Shown here: positions 7,663 through 18,071 of the stretch, in pieces
How positions within the stretch are numbered: position 1 is the stretch's first letter
Layout: every line of letters begins with the position of its first letter
From: Acidobacteriota bacterium
Lineage (GTDB): Bacteria; Acidobacteriota; Blastocatellia; Pyrinomonadales; Pyrinomonadaceae
DNA: 62,500 nt
Direction of reading: 5' to 3'
Assembly (NCBI GenBank): GCA_003223025.1
Contig: QHXR01000013.1
Coordinates: 119,628-182,127, forward strand
Notes under the pieces: model-generated
What the model saw: only the letters and a program-made list of their open reading frames with translations
Database searches by the model: none
What the model was told of the DNA's origin: nothing
Program-made: the position numbers and the translations under genes

Positions 7663-9636
7663 TCAGCGGGGTGCGACTCGTTCCAATAAGCGAATATACC
7701 TCGGATCATCTCTCAGCGTGTCCAGACGCGGGTCGACATTCATCGACATCATCCAGCCCTCCCGGCGTTCAAGCGATTTCTCAAGATAATCGAAAGCTCG
7801 ATCGTTATCGCCAAGTTCCGCGGCATAGGCCGCTCCTTGAAAGAGCCCCTGACTGCTTTCGTCGAATCGCTTCATCCGTTCAAGCAAAAAGCCCCGGTAA
7901 CCGGATGTTTGAAAGGCGGTGTTGTAGGCCTGAGTCGCTTCGGGATTCTTTCCGGATGATCTTGAAAAGAAGTCCATCCACGCTTCGAAAGCTTCGGTCT
8001 CTTTGCCCTGCACCACGAATATTCTGGAAAGCCATTGATACGCATTTCCGAATTCCTTGTCGACCTCGATCACCCGCCTGAGCTGGAGTACGGCGTCATC
8101 GTATCGCCGTGCATAAAATAAATGCATTCCAAGGTTACGCTTGAAAAAATGCGAGGTCGGCTCGAGTTCGATGGCAATGTCGCTCTCGGCTATAGCCTCT
8201 GCATGCCGGCCCGCCCACGACAGAAACCGCGAGTAGATATCGTGGGCGAGTGCCGAATTAGGATCGAGCTCCAAAGCGCGTTTACATTCGCTCTCTGCAC
8301 CCGGAGAGTCGAACTCATACATGTACTTGTTTTCACATAGAGCGCTATGAGCTTCGGAGAGATTGGGATCGAGAGCCAAAGCTCTGTTCACCGCTTCGAT
8401 CGATTTCTTGTATTCCTCGTCCAGGCTGGAGGAGGTGTTGCGAACCATGTTTCCTAGATAGCGATGGGCGTGCGCATCTCCGGCCCAGGCAAGAGCGTAG
8501 GTCGGTTCAAGTTGAACCGCCTGATCCAGGAGCCGCACCGACAATTTCGCGTTCTCATTGCTCCTTCGGTCATACAGGCTCATGCCCTGAAGATAAAGTC
8601 GATAAGCTTCTTCGTTTGTAGTTCCGCGACGCGATGGATCGCCAGACAAATGCAAGGCGAAGCGGGACATGAGTCGGTTTCCGATTTCCACGGCGAAAGC
8701 GTCCTGCAGTTCGAAAGCTTTCGAAATTTCTTTCTCGGTCTTGTAGGTCTCTTCAGTTTTTCCGCTACCTACATTAATAAGTTGCGAGGTGATCCTTATT
8801 TTCCCTTCCTGGATCTGATAGTTCGAAGCGAGCACGTAATCGACCTTCTGCTCTTTTCCCGCGGCGACCGGATCGATCTCAGACTCCTCATATTGCCGAG
8901 TGGAGCTCAATGGTCGGACAAGAAGGCCCTTAGTGGAGCTCAGTCTGTTGATCAGGGAGTCGGCGATGCCGAGATCGTAAAGCGGATCACGGTCGTCTCC
9001 GTTCAGGGCTCGAAGAGGCAGGACGGCGATAGTTTTGACGGCGGCGTTGTTTCCCGCCGAGCCCCATTGAAAGTCGAATGAAAGGACGACGATCAACGAG
9101 ATCGCAGTCGCAAATCCGGCGACGAATAGAACGATTCTGGGATTTCTTTTTGAGTAGATAGCGGGCTCGTCGTCGACTGGTACGGACGGCGGTCGCACCG
9201 TATCAAGAGACGTTGGCGGAGACTGTGCTACGACAGCGGAAGTTGACGGTTCATCGAATACTTGCGTGACGTCCGCGACGAACCGATAGCCTTTTGTCGG
9301 CACCGTTTCAATAAACTTGTTGCCGTTCTCGTCCTCGCCGAGTATTCGCCGGAGCGTGTGGACGATCCGCGCAACGTTTGCCTCCTCGACAAACGATTCG
9401 CCCCACACCGACCTCAGCAGGTCGTCCTTTTCGACCAAGTGACCGCTTCTTACGACCAGCGTCGCGAGCACGTCGAACGCCTTTGGCGTGAGCGGCAGGG
9501 CTGTGCCGTTTCGCAGAAGCTGGCGCTCTTCGAGATCAAGTCGGAACGACTTAAATTCGTAGGAATGCGTAGCTTCACCGTTCACATCACCCTCGAACAA
9601 ATTTAGGAAAAAACTAGGAAGATTCTCCAAAGACAT
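7663..9636 (-). CDS. CadC-like winged-helix transcriptional regulator with membrane helix and TPR domain
   Basis: A 657-aa one-component membrane regulator. Residues from about 20 to 125 form an OmpR/PhoB-type winged helix ('ALPLTPKAFDVLATLV', 'VARIVHTLRRILGEDENG', 'TVPTKGYRFVADV'). A single transmembrane segment follows (IVLFVAGFATAISLIVVLSF), then a periplasmic TolB-N/FlgO-like domain (IAVLPLRAL ... DYVLASNYQIQEGKIRIT) and several TPR units to the C-terminus. The chosen start at 9636 has a strong GGAGG ribosome-binding site; the longer reading frame to 9750 lacks one. It likely senses an envelope signal and controls its operon partner, the Oar-like receptor 17 bp downstream. Target promoters are unknown. 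Confidence 0.9.
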   Translation of the reverse strand: MSLENLPSFFLNLFEGDVNGEATHSYEFKSFRLDLEERQLLRNGTALPLTPKAFDVLATLVVRSGHLVEKDDLLRSVWGESFVEEANVARIVHTLRRILGEDENGNKFIETVPTKGYRFVADVTQVFDEPSTSAVVAQSPPTSLDTVRPPSVPVDDEPAIYSKRNPRIVLFVAGFATAISLIVVLSFDFQWGSAGNNAAVKTIAVLPLRALNGDDRDPLYDLGIADSLINRLSSTKGLLVRPLSSTRQYEESEIDPVAAGKEQKVDYVLASNYQIQEGKIRITSQLINVGSGKTEETYKTEKEISKAFELQDAFAVEIGNRLMSRFALHLSGDPSRRGTTNEEAYRLYLQGMSLYDRRSNENAKLSVRLLDQAVQLEPTYALAWAGDAHAHRYLGNMVRNTSSSLDEEYKKSIEAVNRALALDPNLSEAHSALCENKYMYEFDSPGAESECKRALELDPNSALAHDIYSRFLSWAGRHAEAIAESDIAIELEPTSHFFKRNLGMHLFYARRYDDAVLQLRRVIEVDKEFGNAYQWLSRIFVVQGKETEAFEAWMDFFSRSSGKNPEATQAYNTAFQTSGYRGFLLERMKRFDESSQGLFQGAAYAAELGDNDRAFDYLEKSLERREGWMMSMNVDPRLDTLRDDPRYIRLLERVAPR

Positions 9637-9917
9637 GTCCAACCTCCAGCGTCTACCGTGACTTCGCACGTGCAATACGTCGGTTGTTAGAACTTTCGGG
9701 GGATGGACAAAATGCCTGCGAAGTATAACAGCCGACACTTTTACAAGCAATCAAATTAGAGATCGTGTGTGTCAGCACATTAGGTCCCTCCGAAGCAATT
9801 AACTATCGGCATTCGGTCATCAGTGTATTTCTAGACACGACAACGGGGCCCAATGGCGATGCAAATTCGGAGTCGCCGGCAAAATTCGCGTTTTGGATCG
9901 AGACTGAGGTGAAAGCT
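9637..9917. promoter_or_regulatory. Divergent intergenic region, presumably with promoters for both sides
   Basis: The 281 bp between the CadC-like regulator and the delta-60 protein run between divergent starts and so must contain at least two promoters. I could not identify convincing -35/-10 pairs on either strand. A good SD-like GAGGTGAAAG precedes the plus-strand ATG at 9918. The in-frame extension of that gene back to 9765 lies here and shows no protein-like character. Confidence 0.4.
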
Positions 9918-12900
9918 ATGAAACAAATTATTGAGTGGAAAAGGCTGATAAGTATTTTGGCGATACTAGCGACGATAGGTTTCGGTGCGATCAATGTTAA
10001 AGCATCAGATGGAGATCTCGACCCAACGTTTTCCGGTGACGGAAAACTGACTGACGGTTTCTTGTCGAGCAGACCGGATCCGGCGTACAGCGTGGCAATT
10101 CAGACGGATGGCAAGATCGTGGTCGCAGGTGCCGGCGGTTTTGGATTCAGTGTTGCTCGTTATAACACGGACGGCTCACTCGACAATACTTTCGGCACCG
10201 GCGGCGAGGTCACGAGCGAGGACGGTATTGCATATGCTGTCGCCATTCAAACCGACGGGAAAATCGTGGTCGCGGGTACCCAGACGGGGTTTGCCATCAT
10301 CCGATACAATCCGGACGGTTCAATCGATACGACGTTCGGCAATAACGGTAGGGTAGGAACCTCGTTCGGTGACGTCTATGCGGAGGGACGTTCCGTTGCC
10401 ATCGCCGCTGATGGAAAGCTCGTCGTATCGGGATATGTTTTCGATCATGTGACGTTCGCCGAAAGTTTTGCGACCGCTCGCTATTACCCAGACGGTTCTC
10501 TCGACGTAACGTTCGACCTTGACGGTAAAGTCACCACACCCGTGGGCATCCCCCCGCCCGGCCAATCGGGTACCGCCAGTAATGCTCGTTCAGTCGCTAT
10601 TCAATCGGATGGAAAGATAGTAGTTGCCGGCGAGGCGTTTATGGGCGTTATGAACGGGTTCGAACTTACTCTTGTGCGATATACGGCGAATGGCTCGCTG
10701 GACCCATCGTTTAGTTCCGATGGCGTCGTGACTACGAATATTAATAACGATGCCATGTCCGATGGGGCAAACGACATTACGATCCAGTCCGATGGGAAGA
10801 TCGTCGCCGCCGGACGTAGCGGCAATACGTTTGGCCTTGCCCGGTACGAGACCGATGGCACGCTCGACTCAAGCTTTGGTAACGGCGGCACCGTAACAAC
10901 GCAACTTTCCTCATTGTTGAGTGGTGCGAATTCGGTTGCTATAGGCACTGACGGGAAGATCGTGGCTGCCGGATACAGTCACAATCAGAATAATCTTGAC
11001 TGTGCCGTCGTCCGCTACAATTCGAATGGATCCCTTGATCCGTTTTTCGGATCTAGAGGCATCGTTATCACACCGATAGAAGGAGACTCGCTTTATGATC
11101 AGTTCTATTCAGTGGCGATTCAGCCCGACGGAAAGGTTGTTTCTGCGGGCGGCAGCTATGCAAGTACAGGGAATTGGATTCTTGCTCGATATGGGACAGA
11201 CGGCACTCTTGATGACGCGTTCGATGCCGACGGAATCGTAAGGACAGAGATTCTTTTCTATGCAAACCCGCCGCTAAATGATGTTGCAATTCAGCGGGAC
11301 GGCAAGATAGTAGTGGGCGGAGCCGGCGGTATTGTCCGATATAACGTTGATGGCACACGTGACACGACGTTCGGCGGTACAGGAATAATAGCGGGATGGG
11401 CGAACCTCGCGATCCAAGCCGACGGGAAAATCGTATCGGTCCGTAGTTACGAGGATGAATATTCAATTTATTACCTTGAACTCATTCGTTATAACCAAGA
11501 CGGGTCTCCGGATACTTCGTTCGGTAACGACGGCACTGTAACAACCATATTCGGTTCCTACGTTGTTCCCCAATCGCTACTTATCCAACCGGACGGAAAG
11601 TTTGTAATTGCCGCCTCCAACTTCACGCTGGTCCGTTTCAATTCGACCGGTTCCCTCGACACTACGTTCGGTAACGGCGGCATTGCGGAAATGCCGACTG
11701 GTCATTACGCATCTGCGTCATCGGCGGCCATTCAATCTGATGGGAAAATCGTACTAGCGGGTAATTCCTACTCGTCGGACAGCGGTCCGGACTTCGCCGT
11801 CGCACGATACAACTCCAACGGCTCCCTGGATCTTTCGTTTGACGGAGACGGCATTGTAACTACGGACTTAAATGCGGACGACTTCGGCGGTGACGTCGCG
11901 ATTCAGTCCGACGGAAAGATCGTCCTTGGGGGCTGCATTTCACCGATTTTTGATGAGGCATGCGATCAATTCGCTATCGTGCGGTACAACACGAACGGAT
12001 CGCTCGATCCGAGGTTTGATGGCGACGGTAAGGCGACGACGTACATCTACGGCAAGTCACATAACACTGTCCTAAGCTCGGTGGCGATCCAGCCGGATGG
12101 AAAGATCGCAGCCTCCGGATTTTCCTACAACGGTTCGAACTACGATTTTGCACTCGCGCGATTTAATCCGAACGGATCCCTCGACAATACGTTCGGAGGC
12201 GGCGACGGCAAGTCTACCGTCGACTTCGAATACACAAACGACAACGCATATGGAATGGCGCTCGATAGATTAGGTCGAGCAGTAGTAGTCGGTGGGTCGA
12301 ACCGTAAGTTTGCTCTCGCCCGCTTTCTGCTCGCTCCGAGGCATGCTATTGCGGATTTCGATGGAGACGGACGTTCGGACGTTTCAGTGTTTCGACCGGC
12401 AGACAGAGTTTGGTATTTCGATCGCTCGACGGACGGTTTCAGCGCGGTTCAATTTGGACTCTCAACCGACAACATAACGCCGGGCGACTTCGACGGCGAC
12501 GGCGCGACCGACATCGCCGTGTTTCGTGATGGCACGTGGTGGCGGATGAACAGTTCCGATCACGTCGTTTCCGCATTCCAGTTCGGGTTACCAGGCGATC
12601 GTCCGGTTCCGGCGGATTACAACGGCGATGGTAGGGACGAACTCGCCGTTTATGGAAGCGGCCAATGGTGGATGCTGGACCTGTCGAACAATGAGGCTTC
12701 TCGTGTCGACTTCGGACTCGCGACCGACAAACCAGTGCCGGCCGACTATGACGGCGATGGAAGAGTCGATCAGGCAGTTTACAGAAACGGCGAATGGCAT
12801 CTCAATCGATCTAATCTCGGATACACGGTTGCCGTGTTCGGTCTCCCGAGTGATCGCACCGTGGTCGGCGACTACGATGGTGATGGTAAAGCGGACCTCG

Positions 12901-13136
12901 CAGTCTACCGGGATGAGACTTGGTACGTACAGCAAAGCACGGCCGGTTTCCGTGCCTTGCCGTGGGGAATCTCAACGGACATTCCGGCTCCGGCGGATTA
13001 CGACGGCGACGGACGAACGGACATCGCGGTCTATCGCAACGGGACGTGGTACATACTTCGAAGTTCCAACGGAAGCGTCAGCTATCAGCAGTTTGGTTTG
13101 AGCACTGATATTCCGATCAGCGGAGTACATCAATAA
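9918..13136 (+). CDS. Secreted protein with 14 delta-60 repeats and a six-unit FG-GAP-like C-terminal cassette
   Basis: A 1072-aa exported protein. After a signal peptide ending near VKASDG come 14 delta-60 repeat motifs of the form DGSLDxTFGxxGxV, each preceded by 'VAIQxDGKIVVAG', spanning about residues 30-795. These are predicted to form beta-propellers. The C-terminal roughly 270 residues hold six units each led by DxDGDGxxDxAVxR (ADFDGDGRSD, GDFDGDGATD, ADYNGDGRDE, ADYDGDGRVD, GDYDGDGKAD, ADYDGDGRTD) plus a closing half unit. Each loop could bind calcium. The same cassette ends the next gene at very high similarity and a third protein at 26.7-28.1 kb. Start at 9918 is supported by GAGGTGAAAG. 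Likely a cell-surface or secreted binding protein; no catalytic domain seen. Confidence 0.88.
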   Translation: MKQIIEWKRLISILAILATIGFGAINVKASDGDLDPTFSGDGKLTDGFLSSRPDPAYSVAIQTDGKIVVAGAGGFGFSVARYNTDGSLDNTFGTGGEVTSEDGIAYAVAIQTDGKIVVAGTQTGFAIIRYNPDGSIDTTFGNNGRVGTSFGDVYAEGRSVAIAADGKLVVSGYVFDHVTFAESFATARYYPDGSLDVTFDLDGKVTTPVGIPPPGQSGTASNARSVAIQSDGKIVVAGEAFMGVMNGFELTLVRYTANGSLDPSFSSDGVVTTNINNDAMSDGANDITIQSDGKIVAAGRSGNTFGLARYETDGTLDSSFGNGGTVTTQLSSLLSGANSVAIGTDGKIVAAGYSHNQNNLDCAVVRYNSNGSLDPFFGSRGIVITPIEGDSLYDQFYSVAIQPDGKVVSAGGSYASTGNWILARYGTDGTLDDAFDADGIVRTEILFYANPPLNDVAIQRDGKIVVGGAGGIVRYNVDGTRDTTFGGTGIIAGWANLAIQADGKIVSVRSYEDEYSIYYLELIRYNQDGSPDTSFGNDGTVTTIFGSYVVPQSLLIQPDGKFVIAASNFTLVRFNSTGSLDTTFGNGGIAEMPTGHYASASSAAIQSDGKIVLAGNSYSSDSGPDFAVARYNSNGSLDLSFDGDGIVTTDLNADDFGGDVAIQSDGKIVLGGCISPIFDEACDQFAIVRYNTNGSLDPRFDGDGKATTYIYGKSHNTVLSSVAIQPDGKIAASGFSYNGSNYDFALARFNPNGSLDNTFGGGDGKSTVDFEYTNDNAYGMALDRLGRAVVVGGSNRKFALARFLLAPRHAIADFDGDGRSDVSVFRPADRVWYFDRSTDGFSAVQFGLSTDNITPGDFDGDGATDIAVFRDGTWWRMNSSDHVVSAFQFGLPGDRPVPADYNGDGRDELAVYGSGQWWMLDLSNNEASRVDFGLATDKPVPADYDGDGRVDQAVYRNGEWHLNRSNLGYTVAVFGLPSDRTVVGDYDGDGKADLAVYRDETWYVQQSTAGFRALPWGISTDIPAPADYDGDGRTDIAVYRNGTWYILRSSNGSVSYQQFGLSTDIPISGVHQ

Positions 13137-13224
13137 AGCTCCAGGCAGCAGCGAGTCGATCTTAAGTCGACCGCCGCTTGCGTTTGAAACGACGGCGAAA
13201 AATGTCCGTCCTGAAGGCAGGTCT

Positions 13225-14877
13225 ATGAAGACATTATTTCTCATCCTTATGTTTGCGATCGCGGCAAGTGCCAACCTGCATCGCAATGGCAAGATAGCGT
13301 TTACCAGCGATCGCGACGGCAACCGCGAGATCTACGTGATGAACGCGGACGGCACGAACCAAACGCGACTGACGAACAACGCCATCGTTGACGATTATCC
13401 TGCCTGGTCTCCGAACGGAACTAAGATCGCTTTCGCGAGTCAAAAACCGTCCGGCGATTACGCGATATTCCGAATGGATGCAGACGGAACAAACAGAGTC
13501 GAGATCACACCTCTCCAAACTGATCCGGGTTTTCCATCTATAAGTTGGTCTCCGGACGGAAGCCGTATCGCATTCAACGACGGAATCACTATCTTCACCG
13601 TCAATCCGGATGGAAGTGAACGTCATACGCTGAGATCGGGAAGCTTCGGTTCGGCGTGGTCACCCGATGGTTCCAAAATTCTGTTCGTAGATCCCGACGG
13701 CGCTCTCGCAACCATAAAACCCGACGGCACCGACTTTCAGTATTTGCCCGGCGAAGGGAACGTCAGTTATGCGCGGTGGTCGCCAGGTGGAAATAAGATG
13801 GTTTACGTCTACGACAATATGTTTAGTGAGCAGGATATTTCGATTGCCGACGCCGATGGCAGAAATCGAGAACGTTTCGATGGTGGATTCTGTCCATGTT
13901 CATTCTATCGGTTTGCACCGAGCTTCTCGCCCGATGGCCGAAAGATCGTTTTTGCGCTGCACTCAGAGTTTGATCCAACAAAAGAAATAGTTGTAAAAAA
14001 TGTCGACGGCACTGGATACCTTCAACTGACCAGCGGCGTCGGGAGAAATACCAACCCTTCGTGGCAGCCTCTCGCCTCGACGAATACGCCATTCGATTTT
14101 GACGGAGACGGTCGTTCGGATATTTCTGTCTTCCGGCCGAACGACTCAACTTGGTATTTCAATCGTTCGACGAACGGCTTTTCCGCAATCAAGTTCGGAC
14201 ACTCAACCGACAAACTCACTCCCGGCGATTTCGACGGCGACGGCTCAACTGATATTGCGGTTTTTCGTGACGGCGTGTGGTGGCGGATGAATAGCTCCGA
14301 CCACGTCGTTTTCGCGGTCCAATTCGGAGTAGCGGGCGATCTTCCCGTTCCGGCCGATTACACCGGCGACGGCCGGGATGAGCTTGCTGTCTATCGCAAC
14401 GGAGTTTGGTGGATGTACGACTTTTCGACCGATCATACCTCGGTCGTAAATTTCGGTCTCTCGAATGACAAACCGGTTCCGGCGGATTTCGATGGTGATG
14501 GACGAATCGATCAAGCCATCTATCGAAATGGTCAATGGCACCTCAACCGCTCGAGTCTGGGATATACAGTTGTCCAATTCGGCATATTGACGGACAGTCC
14601 GGTCGTCGGCGATTACGATGGCGATGGCAAAGCTGACTTCGGGGTGTATCGCGACGGAATTTGGTACATCCAGCAAAGCACGTCCGGCTTCCGCGCATTC
14701 CAATGGGGAATATCGACCGACATTCCGGCACCGGCGGATTATGACGGTGATGGAAAAACGGACGCGGCTGTATTTCGAAACGGAACTTGGTATTCGTTGC
14801 ACGGCTCCAATGGAGTATCGATTCAACAGTTCGGCTTAGCGGGCGACAAACCCATTCCGTCAGCGTATTCGCCCTAA
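13225..14877 (+). CDS. Secreted TolB-like PD40 propeller protein with the same FG-GAP-like cassette
   Basis: A 550-aa exported protein. Signal peptide MKTLFLILMFAIAASA, then a PD40/TolB-type propeller (residues about 20-285) with repeats such as 'REIYVMNADGTNQTRLT', 'PAWSPNGTKIAFAS', 'SWSPDGSRIAFND' and 'SFSPDGRKIVFAL'. The remaining roughly 265 residues are six DxDGDGxxD units nearly identical to those ending the preceding protein (for example 'RMNSSDHVV', 'PADYDGDGKTDAAVFRNGTW'). It lies 88 bp after that gene on the same strand, so a shared cassette by duplication or conversion is likely. The PD40 half resembles periplasmic TolB, but no Pal-interacting context is present. Probably an extracellular or periplasmic binding protein. 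Confidence 0.88.
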   Translation: MKTLFLILMFAIAASANLHRNGKIAFTSDRDGNREIYVMNADGTNQTRLTNNAIVDDYPAWSPNGTKIAFASQKPSGDYAIFRMDADGTNRVEITPLQTDPGFPSISWSPDGSRIAFNDGITIFTVNPDGSERHTLRSGSFGSAWSPDGSKILFVDPDGALATIKPDGTDFQYLPGEGNVSYARWSPGGNKMVYVYDNMFSEQDISIADADGRNRERFDGGFCPCSFYRFAPSFSPDGRKIVFALHSEFDPTKEIVVKNVDGTGYLQLTSGVGRNTNPSWQPLASTNTPFDFDGDGRSDISVFRPNDSTWYFNRSTNGFSAIKFGHSTDKLTPGDFDGDGSTDIAVFRDGVWWRMNSSDHVVFAVQFGVAGDLPVPADYTGDGRDELAVYRNGVWWMYDFSTDHTSVVNFGLSNDKPVPADFDGDGRIDQAIYRNGQWHLNRSSLGYTVVQFGILTDSPVVGDYDGDGKADFGVYRDGIWYIQQSTSGFRAFQWGISTDIPAPADYDGDGKTDAAVFRNGTWYSLHGSNGVSIQQFGLAGDKPIPSAYSP

Positions 14878-15367
14878 ACGGACAGAGCAGGGCGCGCAAA
14901 ACAAGCGCCGGTCGTATTAGTTTTCAGAAACTGGGAAGACACCTTGGGCAGTCAGGTCAAGCTACGGCTTTGCCCGGATAGAGCTCACGAGAATTACGGT
15001 TCTTTTCTCGATCTTGAGGATGTGTCTATGAAACATCAATCGGTATTTCGTATTCTCCGTCGCGGTTTAGACCGAGCGGCGAAAGGTCGAGTAGAAGTTC
15101 TTCAAGTTCGTAGACTATGGAATCACACGGCTTAACCTCTTTGAGGTTATTTTGATGACCAATTGATTCCAAATCTAACGACACACATGAACTTTCAGAA
15201 TAGCGTAAGTGCGAAAAGACAAAAGTGAACGTAATTCTGCGAACGCCATAGGCTTATTCGAAGAGGACGAGATTGAAAAATTCGCGATTTGTAGAACCGG
15301 GTGGCCGGACGAACGCGGGCGTTGGCCGCGGATACGGTGAGAAAACACCGCTAACCCCGGAGGAAAA
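14878..15367. other. 490-bp gene-free stretch with small hairpins
   Basis: No convincing gene. A short reading frame around 15028-15135 (MKHQSVFRILRRG...) has no signal peptide, no clear SD and no family resemblance. A small hairpin AACCTC-TTT-GAGGTT followed by ATTTT at 15134-15153 may be a weak terminator. Just before the next gene, CGGTG-AGAAAA-CACCG forms a short hairpin ending a few bases upstream of the GGAGG site at 15359, so the leader of the haloperoxidase-like gene may be structured. Confidence 0.5.
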
Positions 15368-16648
15368 ATGAAAGCCCATCTTGAGAGAATGAAACTGATT
15401 GCTTACTCCCTTCTTTTACTAGCTACATTCGCAGGGTCTGCAACTGCTGATGCAGTTTCGGAAATGAACCGTGTAGCGACTCAATCGAGCACGGCGGCTG
15501 CACGACAGGCCACACAGACGACCCGCATTGTCGCGATGACGCAGATCGCGATTCACGATGCTCTCAACTCGATCGACCCCAGATACGAATCGTACGCATA
15601 TGCGACTCCGGGCGATCCTTCAGCGTCGCCGGTGGCGGCAATAGCGGCGGCCGGGTTCAACGTGCTTCGTATCGAAAATCCGACAACGATCGGGATGCTG
15701 ATGACGGAGTACAACGCTCTGCTCGCTACGGTTCCCGATGGACCGGCGAAGGAGGCAGGTATCGCGATCGGCGAAGCGTCCGCGTCAGCGATCCTCGCGG
15801 AACGCTCCGGTGACGGATCGGCAGCAGTATGTCCGACGTACGTTCCGGGAACTCTGCCGGGCGACTGGCGTCCGACGCCGGCCGGTTTCTTGCCGTTCGT
15901 GACACCGTGTTGGGGAGCGGTCAAGCCGTTTACGATGAAGAGCGGCGACCGATTTCGTCCGCCGTCACGACCGTACTTCAAGCTCTCGAGCTCTCACTAC
16001 ACACGCGACTTTCTCGAAGTCAAAGAGTATGGCTCGGCGACAAGTACGAGCCGCAGCATTGACCAAAGCGAAGCGGCCCGGTTCTGGTATCCGGGTCCGG
16101 TGTGGTTCACCTGGGGACGGATCGGCATGATGGTCGGCGCAGATCGTGGTGGTTTGGATCTGTGGGAAAGCGGTCGCATGTATGCGCTTCTCGGGGTCAC
16201 AAATGCTGATAGCTTGATCTCGATTTGGGACGCGAAGCGCTTCTATACCTTCTGGAGACCCGTAACGGCGATCCGTGCGGCTGACACGGACGGCAATCGG
16301 GAAACCGAACAAGATCTCACGTGGTCGTCGTACATGGTCACGCCTCCCTATCCGGATAATTCGTCGGGACACAGCAGTATCGACGCGGGCTCGGCCGAGA
16401 TTCTGCAACGATTCTTCGAGACGGATGAGATCAACCCGGTCTCGCTCGCGACGACATTGCCACCGAACGGTCCACTCACCCGTACGTTCACCAGCTTTTC
16501 CGGAGCTGCGATCGACGGTGCCGAATCCCGCATCTGGGGCGGCATCCATTTTAGATCGGCATGTGTCGATGGACTTCAGCAAGGTACCGCTGTTGGCCGG
16601 CAGGCGTTCAATCATTTCTTCCGACCGTTAGAAGAAAAAGGAAAGTAA
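15368..16648 (+). CDS. Vanadium-dependent haloperoxidase-like (PAP2 superfamily) secreted enzyme
   Basis: A 426-aa protein with an N-terminal signal peptide (MKLIAYSLLLLATFAGSATA after a 7-residue lead). It carries the three vanadate/phosphate-binding motifs of vanadium haloperoxidases and acid phosphatases in order: KRFYTFWRP (K-x6-RP), SSGHSS (the PSGH motif with the proline replaced by serine) and SRIWGGIH (SR-x5-H). The N-terminal helices containing 'MTQIAIHDALNSIDPRY' are typical of the chloroperoxidase-like subgroup. It could oxidise halides with H2O2 or act as a phosphatase; sequence alone does not decide. Start has GGAGG at 15359. It is monocistronic, with a hairpin between it and convergent pyrC. 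Confidence 0.88.
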   Translation: MKAHLERMKLIAYSLLLLATFAGSATADAVSEMNRVATQSSTAAARQATQTTRIVAMTQIAIHDALNSIDPRYESYAYATPGDPSASPVAAIAAAGFNVLRIENPTTIGMLMTEYNALLATVPDGPAKEAGIAIGEASASAILAERSGDGSAAVCPTYVPGTLPGDWRPTPAGFLPFVTPCWGAVKPFTMKSGDRFRPPSRPYFKLSSSHYTRDFLEVKEYGSATSTSRSIDQSEAARFWYPGPVWFTWGRIGMMVGADRGGLDLWESGRMYALLGVTNADSLISIWDAKRFYTFWRPVTAIRAADTDGNRETEQDLTWSSYMVTPPYPDNSSGHSSIDAGSAEILQRFFETDEINPVSLATTLPPNGPLTRTFTSFSGAAIDGAESRIWGGIHFRSACVDGLQQGTAVGRQAFNHFFRPLEEKGK

Positions 16649-16660
16649 ATCCGCCCATCG

Positions 16661-16688
16661 AGCGGGTGGAAATTATTTTCCGCCCGCT
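16661..16688. terminator. Hairpin between convergent haloperoxidase-like gene and pyrC
   Basis: Stem 16661-16672 pairs with 16677-16688 (AGCGGGTGGAAA with TTTCCGCCCGCT, one G-U pair) around a 4-base loop. The flanking T content is modest, so this is a plausible bidirectional terminator rather than a textbook one. Confidence 0.6.
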
Positions 16689-16719
16689 TGAATTCGATAT
16701 GAATGATTCTCTATCGGAC

Positions 16720-18009
16720 TTACCTGACTTCGCCGTATACAATTCGTCCGCCGACGATCGTTGCGACTGCCCGGCCGGTGAATTCGCGTTCATCGAACGG
16801 CGAGTTGCGCGATTTCGATTTCGATTCCGAATTTCGATAGGTCCACTTTAATTCCGGATCGATGATGGTGATGTCGGCGATGGATCCGGGCTTGAGTGTG
16901 CCGCGATCTTTCAAGCGAAAGATCTTCGCCGGATTTGTCGAGCACAGTTCGACGAGACGTGCGAGATCGATAATTCCTTTGTGAACGAGCTGGTTGAATG
17001 CGAGTCCGATCGCGGTTTCGAGTCCGGTGATGCCGAACGGAGCACGATCGTATTCGAGAGCTTTCTCGTCAGCATGGTGCGGCGCGTGATCGGTCGCGAT
17101 CGCATCGATCGTTCCGTCTTTCAATCCTTCAAGAATCGCCTCGAGATGCTCTTCGCTGCGAAGCGGCGGCGACATCTTTGTGTTTGTGTCGTAGCCTTCG
17201 ACCGCGACGTCGGTGAGAGTGAAGTGATGCGGCGTAACTTCGCACGTGACATTGATGCCTTCGTTCTTCGCGCGGCGAACTGCTTCGATCGCACCTTTAG
17301 TCGAGACATGTGCGATGTGAATGTGAGCTCCGGTTTCTCTTGCGAGAATGATATCGCGAACTGTGTCGATCTCTTCGGCGAGTGCGGGCATTCCTTTTAG
17401 TCCGAGCAAGAGAGAAAGTTTGCCTTCGTGCATCACGCCGCCGGACGAAAGTGATTTGTCTTCGCAGTGATCGACGACCGGAAGATCGAAGTCGTGCGCG
17501 TACTGCATCGCACGTCGCATGATCCCCGCATTCGGAACCGGACGTCCGTCATCCGAAACCGCGACCGCGCCTGCGGATTTCATCTCGCCCATCTCGGCGA
17601 GCTCGCTTCCGTCAGAAGATTTTGTGATCGCACCGACAGGGAAGACATTCGCGAGATTAGCTCGCTCGGCTTGCTCGATCATGTAACGCGTGATCGCGGC
17701 GTTGTCGTTCACCGGCGTCGTATTTGGCATCGGACAAACGCTTGTCCAACCTCCCGCGACCGCCGCAGCACATCCTGACGCGATCGTTTCTTTGTGCTCC
17801 TGTCCGGGCTCGCGGAGATGGACGTGCATGTCGATGAATCCGGGAGCGACAAGTAATCCGGACGCGTCGAAGACTTCACAACCTTCGGGCGGATTCTCGC
17901 CAGGACGCAGCCATGACGAGACACGGCCGTCCTCGATGAGCACCGACATCCCGGTGTTCTCCGGAGCTGCCGGATCGATGAGGTGTCCGTTTGAAATGAG
18001 AAGTTTCAT
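16720..18009 (-). CDS. pyrC: Dihydroorotase, class I
   Basis: Catalyses ring closure of carbamoyl-aspartate to dihydroorotate, third step of pyrimidine synthesis, in the cytoplasm. The 429-aa length fits class I (multifunctional-type) dihydroorotases. Metal-site motifs are present in order: '[13 protein letters not shown]', '[12 protein letters not shown]', '[10 protein letters not shown]' and '[12 protein letters not shown]'. '[10 protein letters not shown]' is also characteristic. It is the last gene of the pyrR-pyrB-pyrC run, 62 bp after pyrB. In many bacteria a class I PyrC partners with aspartate carbamoyltransferase, which fits this arrangement. No anomaly in length or motifs. Confidence 0.96.
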   Translation of the reverse strand: MKLLISNGHLIDPAAPENTGMSVLIEDGRVSSWLRPGENPPEGCEVFDASGLLVAPGFIDMHVHLREPGQEHKETIASGCAAAVAGGWTSVCPMPNTTPVNDNAAITRYMIEQAERANLANVFPVGAITKSSDGSELAEMGEMKSAGAVAVSDDGRPVPNAGIMRRAMQYAHDFDLPVVDHCEDKSLSSGGVMHEGKLSLLLGLKGMPALAEEIDTVRDIILARETGAHIHIAHVSTKGAIEAVRRAKNEGINVTCEVTPHHFTLTDVAVEGYDTNTKMSPPLRSEEHLEAILEGLKDGTIDAIATDHAPHHADEKALEYDRAPFGITGLETAIGLAFNQLVHKGIIDLARLVELCSTNPAKIFRLKDRGTLKPGSIADITIIDPELKWTYRNSESKSKSRNSPFDEREFTGRAVATIVGGRIVYGEVR

Positions 18010-18071
18010 TCTGATTCAATTGGTCCTACGAGTCGCATAGGACAAATGGGACTAATGAGACACATTACACG

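Noticed and set aside
9918-12350. Regularly spaced direct repeats resembling a CRISPR or minisatellite
   Set aside because: The periodicity is at protein level (14 delta-60 motifs in a continuous reading frame) with varying DNA, no constant repeat and no spacers.
14944-15135. 63-codon plus-strand frame
   Set aside because: No SD, signal or homology; likely part of the non-coding leader.
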